Assembly (NCBI RefSeq): GCF_000423065.1
Contig: NZ_AUHG01000011.1
Span: forward strand, 558,001-622,000
From: Christiangramia echinicola DSM 19838
GTDB lineage: Bacteria; Bacteroidota; Bacteroidia; Flavobacteriales; Flavobacteriaceae
DNA: 64,000 nucleotides
Reading direction: 5' to 3'
Within the stretch, counting starts at the first letter, position 1; each line of letters opens with the position of its first letter. Of the stretch, positions 1-8,051 are shown piece after piece. A program made the translations under genes and the position numbers. The notes under the pieces were generated by a model. The model did not search any database, had not been told where the DNA came from, and worked only from the letters and a program-made list of their open reading frames with translations.

Positions 1-429
1 TAGCCAGTCCTGCTTTTCGGTAATCAACTTATAAATAGTTTTCATAGAAGCTTCAGTACTGGAAGCTTCGTTACCATGTACATTGTAACTCAGCCATACG
101 ATAGCTATTTCAGAATCACTTTGATTTTTGCCAATTCCCGCATTATTTAAATGGGAACCTCTAATATTTTCCAGCTTCGCCATATTTTCTTTTGAAGATA
201 TTACAGCATAAGTAAGAGGTCTGCGTTCATTCGTTTTTCCGTAAGTATGATATTCTGCCATTGGAGAATTCTCAGCGACATGATTAAAATAGTTTACCAC
301 ATCTGCATGTCGTGAAAACTGGGATCCCAATTCATATCCTAGAAATTCTGAAGGGCTTTTAATTTTCTGGGCAGTAACTAAATGGAAGCTTAAAAATAGT
401 AAGCCTATAATTAGGTAATAATTTTTCAT
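1..429 (-). CDS. M14-family zinc carboxypeptidase, N-terminal part (cut by window edge)
   Basis: The frame runs from ATG at 429 off the left edge, so only about 143 residues are visible. It opens with a signal peptide (MKNYYLIIGLLFLSFHLVTA then Q), so the product is exported. A later segment, NVHGNEASSTEA, carries the His-x-x-Glu zinc pair typical of M14 carboxypeptidases. Bacteroidetes members are usually large secreted or periplasmic peptidases of 800 or more residues, so most of the gene lies outside. It is divergent from bshC. Its own upstream region has TATCTTTA, one mismatch from the Bacteroidetes -7 box. The family call rests on the zinc motif and export signal only. Confidence 0.75.
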   Translation of the reverse strand, partial: MKNYYLIIGLLFLSFHLVTAQKIKSPSEFLGYELGSQFSRHADVVNYFNHVAENSPMAEYHTYGKTNERRPLTYAVISSKENMAKLENIRGSHLNNAGIGKNQSDSEIAIVWLSYNVHGNEASSTEASMKTIYKLITEKQDWL

Positions 430-516
430 TAAGTAGTTAGTTTCGAATAAGCCGAGTAAAGATAGCATCTAAGCTCGAATTAACTAAAATTTAGGGAATA
501 AAATGCCTATCTTCGA

Positions 517-524
517 TATCTTTG
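517..524 (+). promoter_or_regulatory. Bacteroidetes-type -7 box for bshC
   Basis: TATCTTTG matches the TAnnTTTG consensus exactly. Transcription should start near 530, leaving a leader of about 13 bases before ATG 543. The alternative TTG start at 522 lies inside this box, which argues for ATG 543. Confidence 0.6.
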
Positions 525-542
525 CAACCACAATTGAAATTT

Positions 543-2156
543 ATGCCAACCGATTGTATTTCGTATCCCGAAACCAATTATTTCACTCCTTTAATTCTTG
601 ATTACCTGACGGAAAAAACCAGTCTGCAGGAATTCTATAATCGTTTTCCTAAAATCGAAAACTTTGATGCTCAGATCAGGGAAAAGAAAGGGAATTATGA
701 TCACAGCATTAGACAAAGTCTTGTTGAGGTATTGAATGATCAATATTCCCAACTTGAGGTTTCTGATAGCACCAGGAAGAATATCGATTCTTTAAGTGCC
801 GAAAACTCCTATACTATTGTAACCGGTCACCAATTAAATCTTTTTACCGGGCCTCTTTATTTTCTTTATAAGATCGTTTCCACGATCAATTTAACCAGAA
901 AACTGAAGGATGAATTTCCGGAGAATGAATATGTTCCTGTCTACTGGATGGCAACGGAAGATCATGATTTCGAGGAGATAAATTTTTTCAATTTAAATGG
1001 TAAAAAATTTAAATGGAACAATGCCGATAAAAGAGCAGGACAAACTGCCGTTGGCGGACTTTCAACTGAAGGTCTTAATGAGGTGTTCGAGCTTTTTTCC
1101 GCGGAAATAGGTGGCGGTGAAGATGCAGATTATTTGAAAGATCTGTTTAAAGAAGGATACCTGAAAAATGACAATCTAACAGATGCTACGCGTTACATTG
1201 CTAATAAACTCTTCGGGAAATATGGATTGGTGATCATTGCTGCGGGAGATGCGAGGTTGAAAAAGCATTTTATTCCACAGGTTAAAAATGAGTTGTTTCA
1301 AAAGCTTTCTCATGAAAATACGACCCGTGCAGTTGAAAAAATAAATTCACAGGGTTATAATGCTCAGGTTACACCCAGGGAAATTAATTTATTCTATCTC
1401 AATGAAGAAATTCGCGAAAGGATCATTGAAAGGGATGGAAAGTTCTTTGTGCATGAAACTGAAATATCCTGGACTAAAGACGAAATTCTTACTGAATTAA
1501 ATGATCATCCGGAAAGATTTAGTCCTAATGTAATGTTGCGACCGCTATATCAGGAAGCGATCCTGCCTAATTTATGCTATATAGGTGGAGGAGGAGAGCT
1601 GGCATACTGGCTGGAACTAAAATCCTACTTCGAGGCTGAAAAAATAACATTTCCTATGTTAATGCTTCGAAATTCGGCACTGTTGCAAACTCGTAAACAG
1701 GATGATAAGCGTGAACGATTAAATATTTCTATACAGGAATTATTTCTAAAGCAACATGAATTGATAAACCGGAAGGTTCGAAAAATTTCAAATATCGATA
1801 TAGATTTTTCTCCGCAGAAAGAGCATTTGGTAGAACAATTTCAGCATATGTACGATCTTGCCGAACAAACTGATGAGACTTTTCTGGGTGCAGTAAAAGC
1901 ACAGGAGGTTAAGCAACTTAAAGGCCTGGATAATCTGGAAAAAAGGTTATTAAAAGCACAGAAGCGTAAATTAAAGGATGAAGTAGAAAGAATAGCCGAG
2001 CTGCAGAATGAGCTTTTTCCTAATCGTAGCCTCCAGGAAAGACAAACTAATTTTTCTCAATTCTATGCGGAATATGGAGAAACTTTGATCGAGAAACTAA
2101 TCGAAGAATTAGATCCGCTTGAGGTTAACTTTAAAATTTTGACTTTTGGAAAATAA
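543..2156 (+). CDS. bshC: Putative cysteine ligase BshC (bacillithiol biosynthesis)
   Basis: BshC is thought to add cysteine to glucosaminyl-malate in the last step of making bacillithiol, the low-molecular-weight thiol that replaces glutathione in many Firmicutes and Bacteroidetes. The 537-residue length and the opening MPTDCISYPETNYF fit the family. So do VTGHQLNLFTGPLYFLYK near residue 95, the PVYWMATEDHDFEE segment near 135, and the C-terminal coiled coil (about 430-510). ATG 543 is chosen because an in-frame TTG at 522 sits in the promoter. The next gene starts 4 bases after the stop, so the two are probably cotranscribed. It fits with the thiol peroxidase cluster at 57-59 kb, although no other bsh gene is visible. 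Confidence 0.9.
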   Translation: MPTDCISYPETNYFTPLILDYLTEKTSLQEFYNRFPKIENFDAQIREKKGNYDHSIRQSLVEVLNDQYSQLEVSDSTRKNIDSLSAENSYTIVTGHQLNLFTGPLYFLYKIVSTINLTRKLKDEFPENEYVPVYWMATEDHDFEEINFFNLNGKKFKWNNADKRAGQTAVGGLSTEGLNEVFELFSAEIGGGEDADYLKDLFKEGYLKNDNLTDATRYIANKLFGKYGLVIIAAGDARLKKHFIPQVKNELFQKLSHENTTRAVEKINSQGYNAQVTPREINLFYLNEEIRERIIERDGKFFVHETEISWTKDEILTELNDHPERFSPNVMLRPLYQEAILPNLCYIGGGGELAYWLELKSYFEAEKITFPMLMLRNSALLQTRKQDDKRERLNISIQELFLKQHELINRKVRKISNIDIDFSPQKEHLVEQFQHMYDLAEQTDETFLGAVKAQEVKQLKGLDNLEKRLLKAQKRKLKDEVERIAELQNELFPNRSLQERQTNFSQFYAEYGETLIEKLIEELDPLEVNFKILTFGK

Positions 2157-2160
2157 TAGA

Positions 2161-3525
2161 ATGCATACCATAGATATGGATCTGGTAGAAATGACTTTAG
2201 ATGTCATGAAATATACTATAGATCGTATCTCTAATGTTACTCCAGAATTGGGTTCTCCCAAAAAGGAAGAAGATCTATTAAGAATTGTGGGAGAAACCAT
2301 TACTCCTGAAGGGATTGGGGGTGAAAATGCTTTTCAGTTATTCAGGGATGTGCTGGTGAAGGCTACCGTGCCTATAGATCATCCACGACATTTAGCTTTT
2401 GTACCTGCTGCGCCTACTAGGGCTGCCATCATGTTCGATCTTGTAACTTCGGCTTCAAGTATTCATGGGGCTTACTGGATGGAAGGTGCCGGAGGGATAT
2501 TTTGTGAAAACCAGGCAATGAAGTGGCTGGTTTCCCTAACTAAACTTCCTGAAGGTGCTTTTGGAGTTTTTACCAGTGGAGGTACCGCCGCAAACCTTTC
2601 AGCATTAGTTACAGCAAGGGAAGAGTGGAGAGAACAAAAGCCAGATCATGCTAAAGAAAGAGCTTTACTATTAACTTCCACCGGGGCTCATAGCTCAATA
2701 AAGTCTATGGCCAAAGTGATGGATGCAGATGTTCATTTAATAGATTCAGATGAAGAGTTTCTTTCTGGAAAAGAATTAAGCAAGGCGATTAAAAACCTCA
2801 ATGATAAGGATAGAAACCGACTGTTTGCGGTAGTTGCAACTGGGGGGACAACTAATGCCGGGATCATAGATGATCTAAAAGGAGTGGCAGATGTTTGTGA
2901 AAAGGAAAATATCTGGTTCCATGTAGATTGTGCGTATGGCGGAGGAGCGCTGGCTGCAAACTCGGTAAGACACTTATTTGATGGGATAGAAAAGGCAGAT
3001 AGTATAACAATAGATCCTCATAAATGGCTGTTTTCGCCTTATGATTGTGGAGCAGTAATTTATAAGGATCTCGAGCTTGCTAAAAAGGCACATTCTCAAA
3101 AAGGAGCTTACCTGGAGATCTTTAAGGATGAAGGTGCGCAAGGCTTTAATCCTGCCGATTATCAAATTCAGTTAACCCGGCGACTTCGAGGAATGCCACT
3201 TTGGTTTTCCCTGGCTATGCACGGCACCAATAAATATAAAGAAGCTATAGAACGCGGAATTGAGCTGGCGAAGATCGCTGCTGAAAAAGTTAAGGAGAAT
3301 GATAATCTTGAGTTAATGAGACCTGCGAGTTTATCTGTTGTCCTTTTTAAAAGAACGGGGTGGACAGCAGAAGATTATCGTGACTGGACCTATAAAAATC
3401 ATAATTCAGGCTTTGCGCTGGTAACGCCATCTATCTGGAAAGGAGAAAGTGTTGTTCGTTTCTGTTTTATAAATCCAGATACCACAGAGGACGATATAGA
3501 CCAGATATTAGAAACCTTGAATTAG
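2161..3525 (+). CDS. PLP-dependent group II decarboxylase (aromatic/acidic amino acid decarboxylase family)
   Basis: This is a fold-type I PLP enzyme of the pyridoxal-dependent decarboxylase family. Visible landmarks are FTSGGTAANLSAL (phosphate-binding region), the stacking His in TGAHSS (about residue 177), Asp in HVDCAYGG (about 256), and the Schiff-base lysine in DPHKW (about 288). The substrate cannot be told from the sequence; aspartate, glutamate, tyrosine, tryptophan or diaminobutyrate are possible, and some homologues act as aldehyde-releasing or aminotransferase-like enzymes. A TTG at 2146 would extend the frame into bshC, but ATG 2161, just after the bshC stop, is more likely. Its 3' flank was probably once directly next to the SIMPL gene (see the islet at 3531-5709). 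Confidence 0.85.
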   Translation: MHTIDMDLVEMTLDVMKYTIDRISNVTPELGSPKKEEDLLRIVGETITPEGIGGENAFQLFRDVLVKATVPIDHPRHLAFVPAAPTRAAIMFDLVTSASSIHGAYWMEGAGGIFCENQAMKWLVSLTKLPEGAFGVFTSGGTAANLSALVTAREEWREQKPDHAKERALLLTSTGAHSSIKSMAKVMDADVHLIDSDEEFLSGKELSKAIKNLNDKDRNRLFAVVATGGTTNAGIIDDLKGVADVCEKENIWFHVDCAYGGGALAANSVRHLFDGIEKADSITIDPHKWLFSPYDCGAVIYKDLELAKKAHSQKGAYLEIFKDEGAQGFNPADYQIQLTRRLRGMPLWFSLAMHGTNKYKEAIERGIELAKIAAEKVKENDNLELMRPASLSVVLFKRTGWTAEDYRDWTYKNHNSGFALVTPSIWKGESVVRFCFINPDTTEDDIDQILETLN

Positions 3526-3530
3526 ATCTC

Positions 3531-3559
3531 TATCAATCAATTTCATATTCCAGCCTCAT
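3531..3559. repeat. 29-bp direct repeat, left copy (candidate att site)
   Basis: The 29 bases from TATCAATCAATTTC to CAGCCTCAT are identical to 5681-5709, 2150 bp away. The bases just outside differ (C before this copy, A before the other). The right copy codes for the C-terminus of the SIMPL protein, while this one lies 5 bases after the stop of the PLP gene and codes for nothing intact. Confidence 0.9.
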
Positions 3560-3586
3560 AAATAATTTATGAGGTTGTATTATTTT
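3551..3586 (+). terminator. Intrinsic terminator after the PLP decarboxylase gene
   Basis: The arms are 3551-3563 (CAGCCTCATAAAT) and 3565-3577 (ATTTATGAGGTTG), pairing over 13 positions with one G-T wobble, followed by TATTATTTT. The left arm is part of the direct repeat and the right arm belongs to the insert. Confidence 0.65.
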
Positions 3587-3796
3587 AGGAGGTAATTGAA
3601 AATCTATTTTTTGGTTTAAAAAAAAGTGAATAAGGTTGAAATTTCACATTATCAATAAAAACGAGCTTATTTTTTTTAGGCCTAAGAGTGGAATGTTAGT
3701 TCAAATTTCTATATTTATAAGCAATCTGCACTGATGAACTCCCTACGATACCTCAGTACCGATCTAAATTTACATTTTAACCAACCTTAGAATTAC

Positions 3797-5641
3797 ATGA
3801 AATTAGATAGCGTATTGGATCGTTTAGGTTCAATTGAGAAAAACTCATTTATAAAGGTCATTGATAATATCATTTCTCATGACCCTAAAAATTCCAAGCA
3901 AGTAGAAAAAATCTTAAGTTCTGCGGATAAAGGTTTAAAATCAGCTGATAGTGAGAATGTCAAAAAGGTTTTTGAACTAATTCAGGATGAGTTTTATAAA
4001 TGCTTGAAATGTGAATTTCAAGAGACTTCTTCACAATTGGATATCTTGATTGATATCATTACTAGGGATGGGAACTGTATTATGAAATTAGATTGGTTTT
4101 CCAGACTATATGAATCGGAAGTTAAGAAGATCAAGAGTAGGGTTAAGGAGATGGAAAGGTCTATTTCTGATCCTAAATCGGAGCTGTCGATAGAAAGAAA
4201 AAGAGATTATCATATTTATAAATCTTGTCTTGAAACAGCTTACATAAATGATATAGAAAATAATAGGGAAGCAAAAATCACCTCAGATGAGTTATCCATT
4301 GTTTTAACCCTTTCAAATGTATTAGACCTTTCTCAAGAGGAGGTAAAGCTTATAAACTACTCCATATTGCCTATTAAGAAATTAGAGATTCTTGATGTAG
4401 TTAATAATCTTAAAAATATTGGTGTTATTTTCTTCTCCAAGAAAGAGAATACTATATACGTTGCAGATGAGATGGTGAGACTATTAAGAAGGTTAAGAGG
4501 TAAAGATGTAGCAGACAAATATTTGAGAAGAACTCTTAGAATAATGAGAGAGCCTGTAATTAATCAAATATGCAGGACCCATAATATTTCGATTAAAGAA
4601 TCTTTTAATAATAAAATTGAATTAATTATTAAAGAAGGTATCTCATTTAAATCACTACTTGCTGAGGACATTCATAAAAAGAATACAACTCTTACTGAAA
4701 AAAAGAAATATTTGAATGAGGTTGTAGAGAAAGGTCTAGAAATAGAAAACCTTAGAGGCAGTATTTTGGAAGATAAGATTGATAGTCTGATTGAACATTT
4801 TGATCATATTGAAAGAGATGAAAAAATACCTATAGCCCTTGATGGTTATGAGAAATTATTGGCTGAACTTAACAATTCCTTACCTAAACTCAACAAACAA
4901 ATCAGGGATCAATTTGAATTGCAGGAGGAATTTGTATTAAAAGGTGATTTTCTCTTAGATTTCAACATTAAGCCTAGAGATATATTAGATCTAATAGAAA
5001 AAGATGATCTAAAATATTTCATTGCAGAGAATGGGATTAAGCAGCGGGGAAATAATATTTTAAATATCCTTGAACATTACAAAGATGCAGATAATCTCTT
5101 CCTTGAAAACTATGAGAGGGTTGCTTATAGAGACCTAAATGGATTAAAAGAAAATGGTATAACTACTAAGGAAAGTGAACTTGGATTGAAATTCGAAGAG
5201 TTAACTGGTAGAATATTTCAAGAGCTTGGTTTTACCGTTGATGATGGGCTTAAGAATGGTTTAAAATCCAATAAAGATATAATGGATATTATTCTTCACC
5301 TTGATAATGGAGATGTAATCATTGTTGAATGTAAGACAAGTAAAGAAAAAGGGTATAATAAATTCAGTACCGTTTCTAGGCAATTAAAAGCTTATAAGAA
5401 TCAAGTGGAGAAAAAGGAAAAGCGTATTGCCAAAATTCTACTTGTATCACCGGAATTCACAGACGATTTTATTACCGATTGTGAGATGAATGTAGAATTG
5501 AATTTATCATTAATCACAGCTTCATCTTTATTAAAAATTTATAAATCATTTAAGGAGTCTGCTTATCACGAGTTCCCTCATGTTTTATTTCGAGATGTAT
5601 TGATAAATGAAGATAGGATAGTAAAGGCCCTGAGTAAATAA
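3797..5641 (+). CDS. Stand-alone restriction-like nuclease with C-terminal PD-(D/E)XK (FokI/Mrr-like) domain
   Basis: This 614-residue cytoplasmic protein has no signal peptide. The C-terminal domain (about 458-585) has the order of a PD-(D/E)XK nuclease: helix with E467/E468, D494 and D497 in KDIMDIIL, E511-C-K513 in VIIVECKTS, then Q529 and a strand AKILLVSPEF that resembles the FokI cleavage domain. Upstream I see a helical region (about 90-190, perhaps TerB-like), a winged-helix-like stretch (about 193-232), and two SAP-like segments (about 253-282 and 403-428). Charged coiled coil lies between the SAP-like segments. No methyltransferase or specificity gene is nearby, so a modification-dependent or triggered nuclease is more plausible than a classical R-M enzyme. 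Function is inferred; domain calls outside the nuclease core are tentative. Confidence 0.7.
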   Translation: MKLDSVLDRLGSIEKNSFIKVIDNIISHDPKNSKQVEKILSSADKGLKSADSENVKKVFELIQDEFYKCLKCEFQETSSQLDILIDIITRDGNCIMKLDWFSRLYESEVKKIKSRVKEMERSISDPKSELSIERKRDYHIYKSCLETAYINDIENNREAKITSDELSIVLTLSNVLDLSQEEVKLINYSILPIKKLEILDVVNNLKNIGVIFFSKKENTIYVADEMVRLLRRLRGKDVADKYLRRTLRIMREPVINQICRTHNISIKESFNNKIELIIKEGISFKSLLAEDIHKKNTTLTEKKKYLNEVVEKGLEIENLRGSILEDKIDSLIEHFDHIERDEKIPIALDGYEKLLAELNNSLPKLNKQIRDQFELQEEFVLKGDFLLDFNIKPRDILDLIEKDDLKYFIAENGIKQRGNNILNILEHYKDADNLFLENYERVAYRDLNGLKENGITTKESELGLKFEELTGRIFQELGFTVDDGLKNGLKSNKDIMDIILHLDNGDVIIVECKTSKEKGYNKFSTVSRQLKAYKNQVEKKEKRIAKILLVSPEFTDDFITDCEMNVELNLSLITASSLLKIYKSFKESAYHEFPHVLFRDVLINEDRIVKALSK

Positions 5642-5680
5642 TATTACTATTTATAATAGAATTAAAAGTAGTAATAGATA

Positions 5681-5709
5681 TATCAATCAATTTCATATTC
5701 CAGCCTCAT
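5681..5709. repeat. 29-bp direct repeat, right copy (3' end of the SIMPL gene)
   Basis: Identical to 3531-3559. On the minus strand it encodes the last residues of the SIMPL protein (MRLEYEID then stop). The target gene is therefore intact on this side, as expected when an element integrates at a gene's 3' end. Confidence 0.9.
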
Positions 5710-6408
5710 TGTAATTGAGGCTGTTTTGTTTTTATCTGCCGTGTTGTACGCTCCACTCCAGCTGTAATCTTCCCCGCTATTCTGTCCCGTGATCTGAAAT
5801 ACTCCCATATTGGCGCTTTTCAGATCTCCAAGATCTTCACCACTATTTGCTGCAATCTTTTCAGCTCTTAAACGAGCATCTTCCGTAGCTTTTGAGATCA
5901 TCTCAATCTTCAAATCTGCAATCTTTGTGTAATAATATCTTGGAGGAGAAGAGTTGAATTGAACGCCTTTGTTTAAAAGCTCGGTGATCTCCCGGGAAAC
6001 ACCTTCGATCAATTCTACCCTGGCCGATTCAATTTTAATTGGCTGTATTAATTCATAGCCCTTAAAGATGCTACCCGTAAAATTTCCATTTTGATATTGA
6101 TTCTCTCTTTGTTCATTTGTTTGTACCGAATTAAAAACAATATTTTCAGATTTAATGCCCTGGTCTATAAGGTATTTTCTAACGATCTCTTTATCGCGAT
6201 TCAATTGATTATACGCTTCTTCTAAGTTCTCATTCATGCGGCTGAATCTACCTTCCCAAACGATAAGATCTGAAACAAAATTTTCACTCCCAGAACCGGT
6301 TACAGCGATAACTCCGTCTGGGTTGGCTCTGGAGACATAAGAGTTACCCAAATAATAGGCGGCAAGAACAATGGCAATAGAAAATATTATAGCACTAAGG
6401 TATTTCAT
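5683..6408 (-). CDS. SIMPL domain (DUF541) exported protein
   Basis: A 241-residue protein with an N-terminal membrane or signal segment (MKYLSAIIFSIAIVLAAYYL). It is followed by a SIMPL/DUF541 domain: GVIAVTGSGSENFVSDLIVW near residue 32, the central KEIVRKYLIDQGIKSENI, and the late DARLRAEKIAANSGEDLG segment. The family is periplasmic or membrane-anchored with a poorly defined role, often linked to stress tolerance (E. coli YggE). It is divergent from guaA, with an 81-bp gap. Its last eight codons and stop form the right-hand repeat of the nuclease islet, and a plus-strand terminator overlaps its 3' end. Confidence 0.85.
   Translation of the reverse strand: MKYLSAIIFSIAIVLAAYYLGNSYVSRANPDGVIAVTGSGSENFVSDLIVWEGRFSRMNENLEEAYNQLNRDKEIVRKYLIDQGIKSENIVFNSVQTNEQRENQYQNGNFTGSIFKGYELIQPIKIESARVELIEGVSREITELLNKGVQFNSSPPRYYYTKIADLKIEMISKATEDARLRAEKIAANSGEDLGDLKSANMGVFQITGQNSGEDYSWSGAYNTADKNKTASITMRLEYEID
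5701..5733 (+). terminator. Intrinsic terminator downstream of the nuclease gene (overlaps the SIMPL 3' end)
   Basis: The stem CAGCCTCA (5701-5708) pairs with TGAGGCTG (5716-5723) around a 7-base loop, followed by TTTTGTTTTT. It reads on the plus strand, so it now ends the nuclease transcript and would have ended the PLP transcript before the insertion. Confidence 0.75.
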
Positions 6409-6478
6409 GTGATGTGATTTAGCTTTTTAAATATAGAAATTTTATCAATTCCTTTGCTTTCATTTTTTCTCGTTTTCC

Positions 6479-6486
6479 TATTTTTG
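6479..6486 (+). promoter_or_regulatory. -7 box for guaA
   Basis: TATTTTTG matches TAnnTTTG exactly, with a TTTG at 6453-6456 as a possible -33 element (22-base spacing). The ATG at 6490 is only 3 bases downstream, so the transcript should be leaderless or nearly so. Confidence 0.6.
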
Positions 6487-6489
6487 CGC

Positions 6490-8019
6490 ATGCAAAACAA
6501 CGTACTCATCCTAGACTTTGGCTCGCAGTACACGCAGCTTATCGCGCGAAGAGTTAGAGAGCTGAATATTTACTGCGAAATCTATCCATATTCTAAAATC
6601 CCAGAAGATCTATCAACTTTTAAAGCAGTCATCCTTTCCGGAAGTCCTTTTTCGGTAAGAGCTGAAGATGCTCCACATCCTGATCTTTCACAAATTCGTG
6701 GTAAATTACCAATGTTGGCGGTTTGTTATGGGGCGCAATACTTCGCTCAATTTTACGGCGGAAAAGTAGAGCCATCTGATACGAGAGAATACGGTAGAGC
6801 AAACCTGACTGTGATCAAAGATGCTGAGCCGTTATTTGACAATATCAAGGAGAATTCACAGGTTTGGATGAGCCATAGTGATTCTATTATTAAACTTCCT
6901 GAAAATGCGGTTAGATTAGCCAGTACTTCAGATGTATTGAACGCGGCTTATAGAATTGACGGGGAAGAAACTTACGGGATACAATTTCACCCTGAAGTTT
7001 ATCACTCTACAGACGGAAAGCAAGTTCTTGAAAATTTCCTTGTGAAAATTGCAGGTACAAAACAATCCTGGACGCCGGGTGCTTTTGTAGATCTTACAGT
7101 TTCAGAATTAAAGGAAAAGATAGGGGACGATAAGGTTGTGCTTGGACTTAGTGGTGGTGTAGACTCTACAGTAGCCGCGGTACTTTTGCATAAAGCGATA
7201 GGTAAAAACCTTTATTGCATTTTCGTAAATAACGGACTATTGAGAAAGAACGAATTTGATAGCGTCCTTGATCAATACAAACATATGGGGCTTAACGTTA
7301 AAGGCGTTGATGCTTCGGCACGTTTCTTGGATGCGCTCAAGGGATTAAGTGATCCTGAAGAAAAGCGTAAGGCTATTGGGAATACCTTTATTGAAGTATT
7401 TGATGATGAAGCTCACGAGATAAAAGACGTGGTTTACCTGGCACAGGGAACTATTTATCCAGATGTTATTGAATCGGTTTCGGTAAACGGACCTTCAGTA
7501 ACGATTAAATCTCATCATAATGTTGGCGGATTGCCAGACTTTATGAAGCTTAAAGTAGTGGAGCCGCTTAGGATGCTTTTCAAGGATGAAGTGAGAAGAG
7601 TTGGAAAAGAACTTGGGATTGATAAGGAATTATTAGGTAGACATCCATTTCCTGGACCTGGACTTGCCATCAGGATCTTAGGAGATATCACTGCTGAAAA
7701 AGTAAGGATCCTTCAGGAGGTAGATCATATATTTATTCAGGGATTAAGAGACTGGATGTTGTATGATAAGGTTTGGCAGGCAGGAGCGATCTTATTGCCA
7801 ATTCAATCTGTAGGGGTGATGGGAGATGAAAGAACTTATGAGCAGGTTGTAGCACTTAGAGCGGTAGAATCTACAGATGGTATGACTGCAGACTGGGTTA
7901 ATTTGCCATATGAATTTTTACAGAAAACATCTAATACAATAATTAACCGGGTAAAAGGCGTTAATAGAGTGGTGTATGATATAAGTTCAAAGCCACCTGC
8001 AACTATTGAATGGGAATAA
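6490..8019 (+). CDS. guaA: GMP synthase (glutamine-hydrolysing)
   Basis: Converts XMP to GMP with ATP and glutamine in purine synthesis. The N-terminal class I amidotransferase domain has the nucleophile C79 in AVCYGAQ and the His/Glu pair in FHPEVYHS. The ATP-pyrophosphatase domain has the P-loop SGGVDST near residue 220, and the C-terminal dimerisation domain ends KPPATIEWE. The 509-residue length is normal. An upstream extension to 6454 would place the leader peptide across the promoter, so ATG 6490 is preferred. It heads a run of four tightly packed genes (LysM protein, OsmC, zincin-like protein). Confidence 0.97.
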   Translation: MQNNVLILDFGSQYTQLIARRVRELNIYCEIYPYSKIPEDLSTFKAVILSGSPFSVRAEDAPHPDLSQIRGKLPMLAVCYGAQYFAQFYGGKVEPSDTREYGRANLTVIKDAEPLFDNIKENSQVWMSHSDSIIKLPENAVRLASTSDVLNAAYRIDGEETYGIQFHPEVYHSTDGKQVLENFLVKIAGTKQSWTPGAFVDLTVSELKEKIGDDKVVLGLSGGVDSTVAAVLLHKAIGKNLYCIFVNNGLLRKNEFDSVLDQYKHMGLNVKGVDASARFLDALKGLSDPEEKRKAIGNTFIEVFDDEAHEIKDVVYLAQGTIYPDVIESVSVNGPSVTIKSHHNVGGLPDFMKLKVVEPLRMLFKDEVRRVGKELGIDKELLGRHPFPGPGLAIRILGDITAEKVRILQEVDHIFIQGLRDWMLYDKVWQAGAILLPIQSVGVMGDERTYEQVVALRAVESTDGMTADWVNLPYEFLQKTSNTIINRVKGVNRVVYDISSKPPATIEWE

Positions 8020-8051
8020 GTAAATTGTCATTTCAACCTAAATCGATCATA

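Larger units (their letters stand above)
3531..5709. mobile_element. Single-gene genomic islet bounded by a 29-bp direct repeat
   Basis: The segment between the repeats holds one gene (the nuclease-like protein) plus about 235 bases of leader and 40 bases of trailer. Removing one repeat and the insert would leave the PLP gene and SIMPL convergent, with stop codons about 7 bp apart. They would share the terminator now at 5701-5733, an arrangement typical of this window. Spot counts of a few 60-base lines give roughly 25-37 % GC inside against about 32-47 % in guaA and SIMPL. No recombinase or transposase is visible, so mobility would have to be supplied in trans or is lost. The repeat is seen; the insertion history is inferred. 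Confidence 0.65.

Noticed and set aside
2146-2160. Longer start (TTG 2146) for the PLP decarboxylase overlapping bshC
   Set aside because: ATG 2161 directly after the bshC stop gives a normal N-terminus; the five extra residues have no support.
3531-5709. Insertion sequence with transposase
   Set aside because: No transposase, no terminal inverted repeats, and a 29-bp repeat is too long for a typical IS target duplication.
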